Shown: positions 1-7,352 of the stretch, piece by piece
Position numbering within the stretch: position 1 is the first letter of the stretch
Layout of the letters: each line of letters opens with the position of its first letter
NCBI GenBank assembly: GCA_001899855.1
Contig: MKWR01000029.1
Location: 141,212-205,211 of the forward strand
DNA length: 64,000 bases
Reading direction: 5' to 3'
DNA from: Lysobacterales bacterium 63-13
Lineage (GTDB): Bacteria; Pseudomonadota; Gammaproteobacteria; Xanthomonadales; Rhodanobacteraceae
Notes under the pieces: generated by a model
The model's input: only the letters and a program-made list of their open reading frames with translations
What the model was told of the DNA's origin: nothing
The model's database searches: none
Made by a program: the position numbers and the translations under genes

Positions 1-632
1 TTCAGGCCGAGCACGGCGATGCGCGGCTGCTCGATGGCAAAGTGCCGGCGCAGGTCGGCATGCAGGATGCGCAGGGTGCTGGCCAGTCCTTCGCACGTGA
101 TCGCCGCGGGCACCGCTGACAAGGGCAGGTGGGTGGTGGCCAGGGCGACGCGCAGGCGATCGGCGACCAGCATCATCACCACCTCGCAGTCCGCACGCTC
201 GGCAAAGAAACCGGTGTGGCCACTGAACGCATACCCGGCATCGTTGATGATGCCCTTGTGCACCGGCGCAGTGACGATGGCATCGAACTCGCCCGATTGC
301 GCGCCCTCGGCGGCACGGGCGAGGATGTCGAGCACGTGGCGGGCGTTGCGCCGATCAAGCTGGCCGGCGCGCGAGGGTACGGCCAGGGGCACGTCGATGA
401 CGGCGATGCGGCCGCTCTTGCCGACAGGCGTGCCAGCGTCATGGGCATCGAGCGCAAGCTGCCGTCCGTCGGCCCGGGCGCGCTCGATGAGCAGTTCGGC
501 ATTGCCGATGAAGACCAGGTCGGCGGCGAATTCCCCGGCGCTGATGGCACCGAGCAGTTCCGGGCCGATGCCGGCGGGTTCGCCGGCGGTCAGCGCAATC
601 CGCGGGCGCTCAGCTGCCGCTGCCGCTGGCAC
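1..632 (-). CDS. pdxA: 4-hydroxythreonine-4-phosphate dehydrogenase PdxA (partial, C-terminus beyond the left edge)
   Basis: PdxA oxidises 4-phosphohydroxy-L-threonine in the DXP-dependent pyridoxal phosphate pathway in the cytoplasm. About 210 codons are present. The frame opens with the family motif TAGEPAGIGPE close to the N-terminus, then has APVHKG and SGHTGFFAE (a conserved metal-ligand His), and ends at the edge with RIAVLGLN, typical of the middle of the protein, so roughly a third is missing. The best start is a GTG at 632, followed by a short Ala-rich leader. It lies inside the last codons of surA, so the two genes overlap by about 23 nt and are probably translationally coupled. The lptD-surA-pdxA order is widely conserved in Gammaproteobacteria. 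Confidence 0.93.
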   Translation of the reverse strand, partial: MPAAAAAERPRIALTAGEPAGIGPELLGAISAGEFAADLVFIGNAELLIERARADGRQLALDAHDAGTPVGKSGRIAVIDVPLAVPSRAGQLDRRNARHVLDILARAAEGAQSGEFDAIVTAPVHKGIINDAGYAFSGHTGFFAERADCEVVMMLVADRLRVALATTHLPLSAVPAAITCEGLASTLRILHADLRRHFAIEQPRIAVLGL

Positions 633-1929
633 CGGCGGCTCCCGGCAAGCGGATCTCGATGTAGGCCTCGGCGCGGATCTGGCGCAGGAAATTGCCGTAT
701 TCCTCTTCGGCCTTGCGCGAGCCGAGGGTCTGCCGCGCCTTGTCGCGTTCGGCTTCCGCGGTCTTGTCCTCGGTGCGTGTCGCCAGCGGCTCAAGGATGT
801 GCCAGCCGGCGTCGCTGAGGAAGGGTTCGCTGATTTCGCCGACCTTGGTCTCGGTCAGCATTTCGGCGATCTTGCTGCCGTAGGCACCCTTGACGAACCA
901 GCCCATGTCGCCGCCAAGGTTGGCGGTGCCGGTGTCGTTGGAGAACTCCTTGGCCAGCTTGGCGAAATCCTCGCCGGCAAGGATGCGCGCACGCAGGTCG
1001 CGAATGGTCTTTTCCGCCTGCGCCGCGCTGACAATTTCGGTGATGCGCACGAGGATGTGGCGCGCATGGTATTCGGTGACCAGGTCGCTGGCCGCCTCGC
1101 GGCGTTCGATCAGCTTGATGATATGGAAGCCGTTCGGGCCGCGCACCGGCGGTGCGCTCTGGCCGATCTGCAGTTTCTCGGCAATCTCGGCAAATGCCGG
1201 CGGCAGCTCGTCGTAGCTGCGCCAGCCGAGATCGCCACCATCCAGCGCGTTCTGCGCATCGGAATAGCGGATCGCCGCGGCTGCGAAATCCATGCCGCCC
1301 TGGATCTGCCTGGAGACATCCTCGGCCTTGGCCTGGGCGGCAGCGATCTGTTCCGGGCTTGCGCCATCGGGCAGGGTGATCTGGATGTGGCCCAGGTGCA
1401 GCTGGCCGCGCTTGACGCCGCCATTCTTGAGCAGCAGTTCGATCTCGGTATCGCTGACCTGGACGCGACTCTGCACCACGCGCTGGCGCAGTTTCTGGAT
1501 CAGTGACTCGTCGTGGACATTGTGGCGGAACTGCTCCCACGACATGCCCTGGCGGGTGATCGCCTGGCGCAACTGGTCGACATCCATGCGGTTCTGCGCG
1601 GCTATCTGGCCGAGGGTCTGGTCGATCTCCGAATCGGCAATGCGGATGCCGGTTTCATCGGCGCGGGCAACCTGCAGTTTGCTCATGATCAGGCGATCGA
1701 GCACCTGCCGCTCGAGCTCGGCGCGCGGCGGCAACTGCTGCGGATTGTTGGCGTACTGGGCCTGGACGGTGGCGACCTGGCGCTCCAGTTCGCTGCGCAG
1801 GATGACGTCACCATCGAGGACGGCGACGATGCCATCGAGCTTTTCGGTCGGCATCAATTGCGCCTGGGCAAATGGCGCGGCAGAGGCGAGGAGCAGGATC
1901 AGGGTGGCGAGCAGCTTGTTCATGCGCAT
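610..1929 (-). CDS. surA: Periplasmic chaperone / peptidyl-prolyl isomerase SurA
   Basis: SurA escorts unfolded outer-membrane proteins, including LptD, across the periplasm to the BAM complex. The 439-residue product has a signal peptide (basic start, Leu/Ala-rich core, cleavage near AQA-QL at residue 23). A SurA N-terminal chaperone domain follows (EKLDGIVAVLDGDVI onward), then two parvulin (PpiC) domains at roughly residues 170-275 and 285-385; the second begins at EYHARHIL. Length fits the family (about 430). It lies between lptD upstream and pdxA downstream, with pdxA starting inside its 3' end. The C-terminus is Gly/Ser-rich. Confidence 0.97.
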   Translation of the reverse strand: MRMNKLLATLILLLASAAPFAQAQLMPTEKLDGIVAVLDGDVILRSELERQVATVQAQYANNPQQLPPRAELERQVLDRLIMSKLQVARADETGIRIADSEIDQTLGQIAAQNRMDVDQLRQAITRQGMSWEQFRHNVHDESLIQKLRQRVVQSRVQVSDTEIELLLKNGGVKRGQLHLGHIQITLPDGASPEQIAAAQAKAEDVSRQIQGGMDFAAAAIRYSDAQNALDGGDLGWRSYDELPPAFAEIAEKLQIGQSAPPVRGPNGFHIIKLIERREAASDLVTEYHARHILVRITEIVSAAQAEKTIRDLRARILAGEDFAKLAKEFSNDTGTANLGGDMGWFVKGAYGSKIAEMLTETKVGEISEPFLSDAGWHILEPLATRTEDKTAEAERDKARQTLGSRKAEEEYGNFLRQIRAEAYIEIRLPGAAGASGSGS

Positions 1930-2053
1930 GAAGTTTCCGCAGGAGCCGGAAGAAACGGGGCTGGATTGTAAGGGGCTGCAGCCGCAGCGGCGTTAACAAA
2001 AAGTGCGCTGGCGGGCCGGTTCCGCTGCCGTTTCGGGCGAGCCGGAGCCGGCA

Positions 2054-4309
2054 TTATTGATAGCCGAGAATAGCACGGCGCAGGAAATCGCCGGTCTTCT
2101 GGCCAAGCGAGCCGACACCCTTGAACTCGACTTCGAAATACAGGGCATTGGACATGTCGCGCTCGATGTTGTGCACGTAACGCCGCGCCAGCAGGCGCCA
2201 GGCAATGCAGCAACTGTCATGCTCGATGCCGGCAAAGGCCTCCAGGGTCTTGCGATCGAACATCGAGTAGTTCCAGCGCCCGACCAGGCGCCAGGATGGA
2301 TTCAGCGGGATCAGCACCGAGGCATCGGCCTGCTCCAAGAGGTTGCGGCGGAAGCGGTAGGAGACATTGAACACGCCGTCGTTGCCGAAGCGGTTCTGGA
2401 TGCCGACCGCGGACAGTTCGGTCCGGTCGGAATTCGGATTCCACTGGTTGGAGAAGGTGGCGCGCCAGCGCTCGTTGATGCGCAGGTCAAGCTCGCCGAC
2501 ATAGGTCGAGCCGTTGAAGTCGGTGCCGGCGCGACCGGGCAACTGCACGCGCTGGTCGTCGAAGTAGCGGATCTGTCCGATGCTGGCGGAAACCCGCTCG
2601 CTGCCGCTGCTGTCCTCGATCAGGCGCGAGGTCAGGGCGAGGGTCAGGTTGTTTGCATCCATCTGCCGGTCGGCGCCGACGAAACGGTTGCTGCGGAACA
2701 ACTGGCCAAAGCTGAAAGGCACTTCCTGCGTGTCAAACAGCGGCAGGTTGTCCTGGTCGCGATAGGGCACGCGCAAGTAGTAGGCGCGAGGCTCCAGCGT
2801 CTGCGTGTAGCCGCTGCCGCCAAGATCCAGCGCGCGCTCGAAGCGCAAGCCGGCATCGACACTGGCAATCGGCGTGCCGCGATGGGGCGATTTGTCGGCA
2901 TCGCGATCGATCTGGTAGCTGGTGTAGCGGAAACCGAGTTCGGGGCGCACGAACCAGGCCGCGCGCTCGATCGGCATGGCCAGGTAGGGATAGAGATCGA
3001 GGCGATGGGCGTCAACGGCGTTGTCCTTGCTGAAGGACACATACTCGGAGCGGATTCCCGCATCGAGGTTGCCGAGCAGGCTGTGGTCGGCATCGAATGT
3101 TGCCCGCGGCAGGCGCCGGTAGGGTTCGGCGGCAACGCTCAGGGTTGGATCGGTGATCTGGTATTCGTCGCCGCCGACGCTGGCTTTCCACCAGCTGCCC
3201 TGGCCGCGGAAATACGCGCTCGAAGGCAGCAGGGTGGTCGCGGCGATGCTCAGGCTGCGCCCGAAATCCTCGAAGTAGCGATCATCGGAAACATGGTTGA
3301 AGTCGACCGTGGCGCCCCAGTAGGCATTGAAGCGCATCGCATCATCCCAGTGCAGCAGGCTGCGGCGGCTGTCGGTGTCCCGATCGTTCGGCAACCATTC
3401 GGCTTCGATCGTGCCGCGGCTGCTGTCGGTCAGGTAGCGGAACTGGCCGCCGAGCATGAGTCCGCGCTGGGTCATCAGGCGCGGTGTCAGCGTCGCGTCG
3501 TAGTTTGGCGCGAGGTTGAGGTAATACGGCACGGCAAGATCGAAGCCGCGCTGGTTGCTGTAGCCGAGTTCGGGATAGAGGAAGCCGGACTTGCGCCGGT
3601 CATCAAGCGGAAAGCTCGCGTAGGGCAACCAGAAAACCGGCACGTCGCCGATGCGGAACGTCACATCGTGGGCGCGGCCGATGCCGTTGGTCTGGTCGAG
3701 GTCGATGTCGGCGGCACGGAATTCCCAACCTGGCGCATCCAGCGCGCAGGTTGAAAACGTCGCCTGGTCGAGACTGGCGTGTTCGCTGTCGGCGAGCACG
3801 GCGCTGGCCGCGCGACCATTGCCGCGCGAGGACAGCAACTGGTAGCGCACCTGCTTGACCTTGGCCTGGTTCGGCGCGGTCGTGCCGCTGGCCTCGCTGG
3901 CCGAAAGCAGCATGTCGCGATCCTGATAGCGGACATTGCCCTGCGCGGTCCACTGCGTCGACGTGCGCGCATAGGTGAAGCGGTCGGCGCGGATCAGTTG
4001 ATCGAGTTGCTGGATGCTGGCATCGCCTTCCAGCACATAGGTCTCGCCGTCGCCCGACTGCGTCTGCCGACCCTTGATCTCGGTATCGGCGAGGGCGCGT
4101 TCACCTTGCGTCGGCAGGTCGGCGACGTGGAAATCGAGGAGGTCGTTCTTCGGGCACAGGGACCAGTCCAGGGCCGGCTTCTTGCAGACCAGGGTGCCGA
4201 TCGGGCAGGTCGGTGATTGCGCCGAAACCCAGCCCGGCGTGGACAGGATCAAGGCGATGGCCGCCGCAATGGCGCGGCGGCGATGGTCGCGGGACGTTGT
4301 CAGCAGCAC
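2054..4309 (-). CDS. lptD: LPS-assembly outer-membrane protein LptD
   Basis: LptD is the outer-membrane beta-barrel that, with LptE, inserts lipopolysaccharide into the outer leaflet. The 751-residue product starts at a GTG and has a signal peptide (Arg-rich start, hydrophobic core, cleavage near VSAQ). An OstA/LptA-like N-terminal domain covers about residues 55-190, and a long LptD barrel domain follows. Cysteines match the disulfide plan of the family: several near residues 35-52, one in FSTCALD, and an adjacent Cys-Cys pair near the C-terminus (HDSCCIAW). It heads the lptD-surA-pdxA operon with a 124-nt gap to surA, whose product helps fold it. Confidence 0.96.
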   Translation of the reverse strand: MLLTTSRDHRRRAIAAAIALILSTPGWVSAQSPTCPIGTLVCKKPALDWSLCPKNDLLDFHVADLPTQGERALADTEIKGRQTQSGDGETYVLEGDASIQQLDQLIRADRFTYARTSTQWTAQGNVRYQDRDMLLSASEASGTTAPNQAKVKQVRYQLLSSRGNGRAASAVLADSEHASLDQATFSTCALDAPGWEFRAADIDLDQTNGIGRAHDVTFRIGDVPVFWLPYASFPLDDRRKSGFLYPELGYSNQRGFDLAVPYYLNLAPNYDATLTPRLMTQRGLMLGGQFRYLTDSSRGTIEAEWLPNDRDTDSRRSLLHWDDAMRFNAYWGATVDFNHVSDDRYFEDFGRSLSIAATTLLPSSAYFRGQGSWWKASVGGDEYQITDPTLSVAAEPYRRLPRATFDADHSLLGNLDAGIRSEYVSFSKDNAVDAHRLDLYPYLAMPIERAAWFVRPELGFRYTSYQIDRDADKSPHRGTPIASVDAGLRFERALDLGGSGYTQTLEPRAYYLRVPYRDQDNLPLFDTQEVPFSFGQLFRSNRFVGADRQMDANNLTLALTSRLIEDSSGSERVSASIGQIRYFDDQRVQLPGRAGTDFNGSTYVGELDLRINERWRATFSNQWNPNSDRTELSAVGIQNRFGNDGVFNVSYRFRRNLLEQADASVLIPLNPSWRLVGRWNYSMFDRKTLEAFAGIEHDSCCIAWRLLARRYVHNIERDMSNALYFEVEFKGVGSLGQKTGDFLRRAILGYQ

Positions 4310-4389
4310 GATGATTGGATTCGCCAGAGGCTCGGGACGCGCTAGTGTAATGCCTCACGCGGATGTGCAGCGAGCCCGGCCAGCAGGCT

Positions 4390-4402
4390 GTTGAAATTCA
4401 AC
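4390..4402. promoter_or_regulatory. Perfect inverted repeat upstream of lptD
   Basis: GTTGAA-A-TTCAAC is a perfect 6-bp inverted repeat about 80 nt upstream of the lptD GTG, in the 204-nt gap before the 3' end of the deacetylase gene. A TACACT hexamer on the minus strand (4344-4349) could serve as a -10 box, but I see no good -35 at the right distance. The palindrome may be an operator or chance. Confidence 0.25.
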
Positions 4403-4513
4403 TCGGTGGGCACGATCCGGCGGCGAAACGCGCCTCAAAATGCCCATTTGCCGCATGTAAACTGCGCTTTTTACGGCCGCGATCGCCTTGTCTCGCACTC
4501 GCCTGGGCGAATA

Positions 4514-5440
4514 TCAACGACCTGCCAGGGCGTTGACGTGCGCAATCGTCGATTCGTGCAGGGCGGCCAGGCTGTAGCCACCTTCCAGGCTGGAAACAAT
4601 GCGGCCGCCTGCGTGCCGCTCGGCGATCGCCACGAGTTCGCCGGTAACCCAGGCATAGTCTTCGGCATCGAGGTTCAGGTTGGCCAGCGGGTCGAGGCGA
4701 TGGGCGTCGAATCCGGCCGAGACCAGCAGCAGCTGCGGGGCGAAGCGATCCAGTTCCGGCAGGATGCGGCTGACAAAGGCCTCGCGGAATTCCCTCGATC
4801 CGGCACCGGCGGCGAGCGGCACATGGACCAGGTTGTCGACCCCGCGCTGGCGCACGCCACCGCTGCCCGGATACAGCGGCGACTGGTGCGTCGAGGCATA
4901 CAGGACACGCCCTTCGCCGGCGAAGATTTCGGCCGTGCCATTGCCGTGGTGGACATCGAAATCAATGATGGCGACGCGTTCGATGGCCTGCGTGGCCAGC
5001 GCATGGGCGGCACCGATGGCGACGTTGTTGAACAGGCAGAAACCCATGGCGGTGTCGTGCGTGGCGTGATGGCCTGGCGGGCGCACCGCGCAGAACGCGC
5101 GACGCCGGGCATCGGCAAACACCGCATCGACGGCAGCGCAGACGGCACCGGCCGCGCGCAACGCCGCACCCAGCGAATGCGCGGACATCACCGTATCGGC
5201 ATCGAGGTGAACGTGGCCCTGCGCCGGCGCGGCGGCAAACAGCGCATCGATCATTGCCGGCTCATGCACGCGGGCCAGTTGCTCGCGCGTGGCCGCTGGC
5301 GCTTCGATGCGTTCGCTGCGCGCGCAGGCTGGATCATCCAGCGCGTGCAGGACAGCCCGCAGGCGCGAGGGCGATTCGGGATGTCCGGGGCCGGGTTGGT
5401 GATCGAGGCACAACGCGTGGGTGTAGACCTGGATCCGCAT
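4514..5440 (-). CDS. Histone-deacetylase-family (class II / acetylpolyamine amidohydrolase-like) hydrolase
   Basis: This is a zinc-dependent amidohydrolase of the arginase/deacetylase fold. In bacteria this family deacetylates small acetylated amines or proteins; the substrate here is unknown. The 308-residue protein shows the hallmarks in order: RPPGHHA (His-His at 124-125), DFDVHHGNGT (zinc ligands Asp162 and His164), SAGFDAH (zinc ligand Asp245) and LEGGYS near 287. There is no signal peptide, so it is cytoplasmic. It follows the cobalamin adenosyltransferase gene by 12 nt on the same strand, so the two are probably cotranscribed, although no functional link is evident. All catalytic residues are present. 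Confidence 0.9.
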   Translation of the reverse strand: MRIQVYTHALCLDHQPGPGHPESPSRLRAVLHALDDPACARSERIEAPAATREQLARVHEPAMIDALFAAAPAQGHVHLDADTVMSAHSLGAALRAAGAVCAAVDAVFADARRRAFCAVRPPGHHATHDTAMGFCLFNNVAIGAAHALATQAIERVAIIDFDVHHGNGTAEIFAGEGRVLYASTHQSPLYPGSGGVRQRGVDNLVHVPLAAGAGSREFREAFVSRILPELDRFAPQLLLVSAGFDAHRLDPLANLNLDAEDYAWVTGELVAIAERHAGGRIVSSLEGGYSLAALHESTIAHVNALAGR

Positions 5441-5452
5441 GCGGTTTTGCGC

Positions 5453-6007
5453 TCAGCGCTTGACCCGCTCGTGCTGCCAGAGCACCTCGCCATGCGCGGA
5501 GGCGCGCGCGAGCACGCGGGCGATGACGAAGAGCAGGTCGGAAAGCCGGTTCAGATAGCGGGTCGCCTCGCCGCGCACGCTTTCCGTGCGGGCCAGGCTG
5601 ACGACGCCGCGCTCGGCACGCCGCGCGATGGTGCGGGCGAGGTGGCAGTGCGCGGCCGCCATGCCACCACCGGGCAGGATGAACTCCTTGAGTACCGGCA
5701 GATCCTCGTTGAATCCATCCAGCTCGCGTTCGAGCCGTGCAATGTCGCTGTCGTGCACCAGGGCCATGCCGGGGATGCACAGCTCGCCGCCGAGGTTGAA
5801 CAATTCATGCTGGACGCGGATCAGGGTCTCGCGAATATCGTCAGGAACCTCGCAGGCCAGCACGATGCCGATCGAACTGTTCAGTTCATCGACCGTGCCA
5901 TAGGCGCTGACGCGCAGCGAATCCTTGGCGACGCGCGAACCGTCGCCGAGGCCGGTGCTGCCGTCGTCGCCGGTGCGCGTGTAGATTTTCGAGAGGCGGT
6001 TACCCAC
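5453..6007 (-). CDS. pduO: Cob(I)yrinic acid a,c-diamide / cob(I)alamin adenosyltransferase, PduO type
   Basis: The enzyme transfers the adenosyl group of ATP to cob(I)alamin, making adenosylcobalamin in the cytoplasm. The 184-residue protein carries the PduO ATP-binding signature TRTGDDGSTGLGDG near residues 10-23, a DELNS segment near 40, and a helical C-terminal half with conserved RTxARRAER-like helices. Length is typical of the family (180-190). It starts at a GTG and overlaps the 3' end of the BtuM-like gene by 8 nt, indicating translational coupling between uptake and adenosylation. Confidence 0.93.
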   Translation of the reverse strand: MGNRLSKIYTRTGDDGSTGLGDGSRVAKDSLRVSAYGTVDELNSSIGIVLACEVPDDIRETLIRVQHELFNLGGELCIPGMALVHDSDIARLERELDGFNEDLPVLKEFILPGGGMAAAHCHLARTIARRAERGVVSLARTESVRGEATRYLNRLSDLLFVIARVLARASAHGEVLWQHERVKR

Positions 6008-6596
6008 GATTCCCGCTGACTTCGGGTGCCGTCGCGAGCACGCGCAGCCAGCGTGCGCCGATCACGTGCGCGGCGGCGGCGACGCTGACATAGGCGAGGG
6101 TCGTGCGCAGATAGCCCAGGTACCAGTCACCCATGTTCTTGAACCAGCCGGCAAGGCTGGGCGAGGTCACTTCGTCGCTGAGCTGGTAGTAGGAACCGTT
6201 GGAAATGACGAAGCAGATGCTGGTGGCAAGCACGAGCACAGTGGTCAGCAGCAGCAGCGAGCGGACGCCGATCTCGCGGTGCAGCCGCTGCAGCAAGGCG
6301 CCGCCAAACCACATCACGGCATAGGCGACGAGGAGGAAGGCATAGGCCGGCGACATGCAGTAGTGGCCCCAGAAATTGAGGCCCATGCTGTTGATGACGA
6401 GGAAATCGATGAGCACCGCAAGCGCCATCAGCAGCGGGAAAACCCAGCGCAGCGAATCGCGCAGGTAGAAGCCGGCGACAAAGAACACGGCCCACGAGGC
6501 ATCCGGCAAGGCACCGAAATGGTTGATGCGCGTGCTTGCCATGACGAGGGCGAGGACGAGGAAGATGCCGATGCGCTGGCGCGGCGAGAGGTTCAT
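6000..6596 (-). CDS. btuM: BtuM-like vitamin B12 membrane transporter (ECF S-component-like)
   Basis: The 198-residue polytopic membrane protein has about six hydrophobic segments and no signal peptide, the size and shape of ECF-transporter S components. It overlaps the cobalamin adenosyltransferase gene by 8 nt and follows a CobC-like phosphatase gene, so B12 handling is the natural inference. The solitary transporter BtuM, studied in Thiobacillus denitrificans, binds cobalamin through a conserved cysteine that I recall as residue 80. Here the cysteine in NFWGHYCMSPAYAF falls exactly at residue 80, after the motif LIDFLVIN. Family membership is inferred from size, context and this residue; no alignment was made. 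Start is ATG at 6596. Confidence 0.72.
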   Translation of the reverse strand: MNLSPRQRIGIFLVLALVMASTRINHFGALPDASWAVFFVAGFYLRDSLRWVFPLLMALAVLIDFLVINSMGLNFWGHYCMSPAYAFLLVAYAVMWFGGALLQRLHREIGVRSLLLLTTVLVLATSICFVISNGSYYQLSDEVTSPSLAGWFKNMGDWYLGYLRTTLAYVSVAAAAHVIGARWLRVLATAPEVSGNRG

Positions 6597-6626
6597 TTTG
6601 CTGATTCCAGAGACAACACGGGCCCT

Positions 6627-6632
6627 ATCTTA
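6627..6632 (-). promoter_or_regulatory. Possible -10 element upstream of the B12 gene pair
   Basis: On the minus strand TAAGAT lies about 30 nt upstream of the BtuM-like start, in the 81-nt gap after the phosphatase gene. No convincing -35 hexamer sits 16-18 nt before it. I looked for a cobalamin riboswitch in this gap and saw none. Confidence 0.25.
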
Positions 6633-6677
6633 GCCTCTTGGGCGATGATCGGCACAGCGACGCGGCAGGCGTCGGCG

Positions 6678-7283
6678 TCAATCCTTCTCGAAGCGGCTGC
6701 TGTTGATGCAGCGCACCTCGAACTGCCCGCCCGCATAGCGCAGGCGCGAGACGCGCGAATGATCGACGGCGATGCCGAGCGCGCGCGCCGGCGGCAGGCC
6801 GAGGGCATGGCAGAGCACGGCGCGGATCGATCCGGCATGGCCGATGGCGAGCACACGGTCATCGTCGCCGGTGGTGGCGAGCAAGGCCGCCAGCCAGGCA
6901 CCGGTGCGGCGCAGGACATCGGCAAAGCTCTCGCCATCCGGCGCCTCCTGGATGACCCAGTTGTCGAACCAATGCCGGTAGTGATCGGCGTCGGCCTGCA
7001 TGACCTCGTTCCAGTGGCGGCCATTCCAGCGACCGAAATCCGCTTCGCGCAGGCGCGGATCGGACAGCGGTTCGATGGCAAACGCCGCCGCGAATACCTG
7101 CGCGGACTGCTGGGCGCGACGCAGGTCGCTGGTGAACAGGAAGCGCGGCGGCACGCCGACCCAGGTCGTCGCAAGCTGCTGCACATCGGTAAAGCCGCGC
7201 GCCGACAGCGGCAGGTCGGCGTGGCCGACGCACAGGCCCGGGCGCGCTTCGGTCTGGCCGTGGCGAACGAGGATCAGATCCAT
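6678..7283 (-). CDS. Histidine phosphatase family protein (possible alpha-ribazole phosphatase, CobC-like)
   Basis: This is a member of the phosphoglycerate-mutase/acid-phosphatase superfamily. The 201-residue protein has the catalytic LVRHGQTE at residues 5-12 (phospho-accepting His8), an acidic READFGRWNG segment, and the second catalytic His in AIGHAGS. The family dephosphorylates many small molecules. The downstream BtuM-like and adenosyltransferase genes suggest alpha-ribazole-5'-phosphate, a cobalamin lower-ligand intermediate, but a general sugar-phosphatase role is equally allowed by sequence. The gap of 81 nt to the next gene leaves cotranscription likely but unproven. Confidence 0.8.
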   Translation of the reverse strand: MDLILVRHGQTEARPGLCVGHADLPLSARGFTDVQQLATTWVGVPPRFLFTSDLRRAQQSAQVFAAAFAIEPLSDPRLREADFGRWNGRHWNEVMQADADHYRHWFDNWVIQEAPDGESFADVLRRTGAWLAALLATTGDDDRVLAIGHAGSIRAVLCHALGLPPARALGIAVDHSRVSRLRYAGGQFEVRCINSSRFEKD

Positions 7284-7309
7284 CGGCGGCGTGCGCCTGC
7301 CGGCGGAAG

Positions 7310-7329
7310 ATCCCCGCTTGGGCGGGGAT
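7310..7329. terminator. Hairpin between the M14 peptidase and the phosphatase gene
   Basis: An 8-bp perfect stem ATCCCCGC / GCGGGGAT with the loop TTGG lies just past the 3' end of the M14 peptidase gene. On the minus strand it is followed by CTTCC rather than a U-run, so it is at best a weak intrinsic terminator or an RNA 3'-end stabiliser. Confidence 0.45.
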
Positions 7330-7352
7330 TGCCCGATCGGTCCTGGCGGGAA

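Noticed and set aside
2003-3754. 583-codon open frame on the plus strand
   Set aside because: It is antisense to lptD, with composition typical of a mirrored coding frame and no start signal or domain.
6597-6677. Possible cobalamin riboswitch before the B12 gene pair
   Set aside because: The gap is only 81 nt, and I see neither the conserved B12 box nor the length needed for the aptamer.
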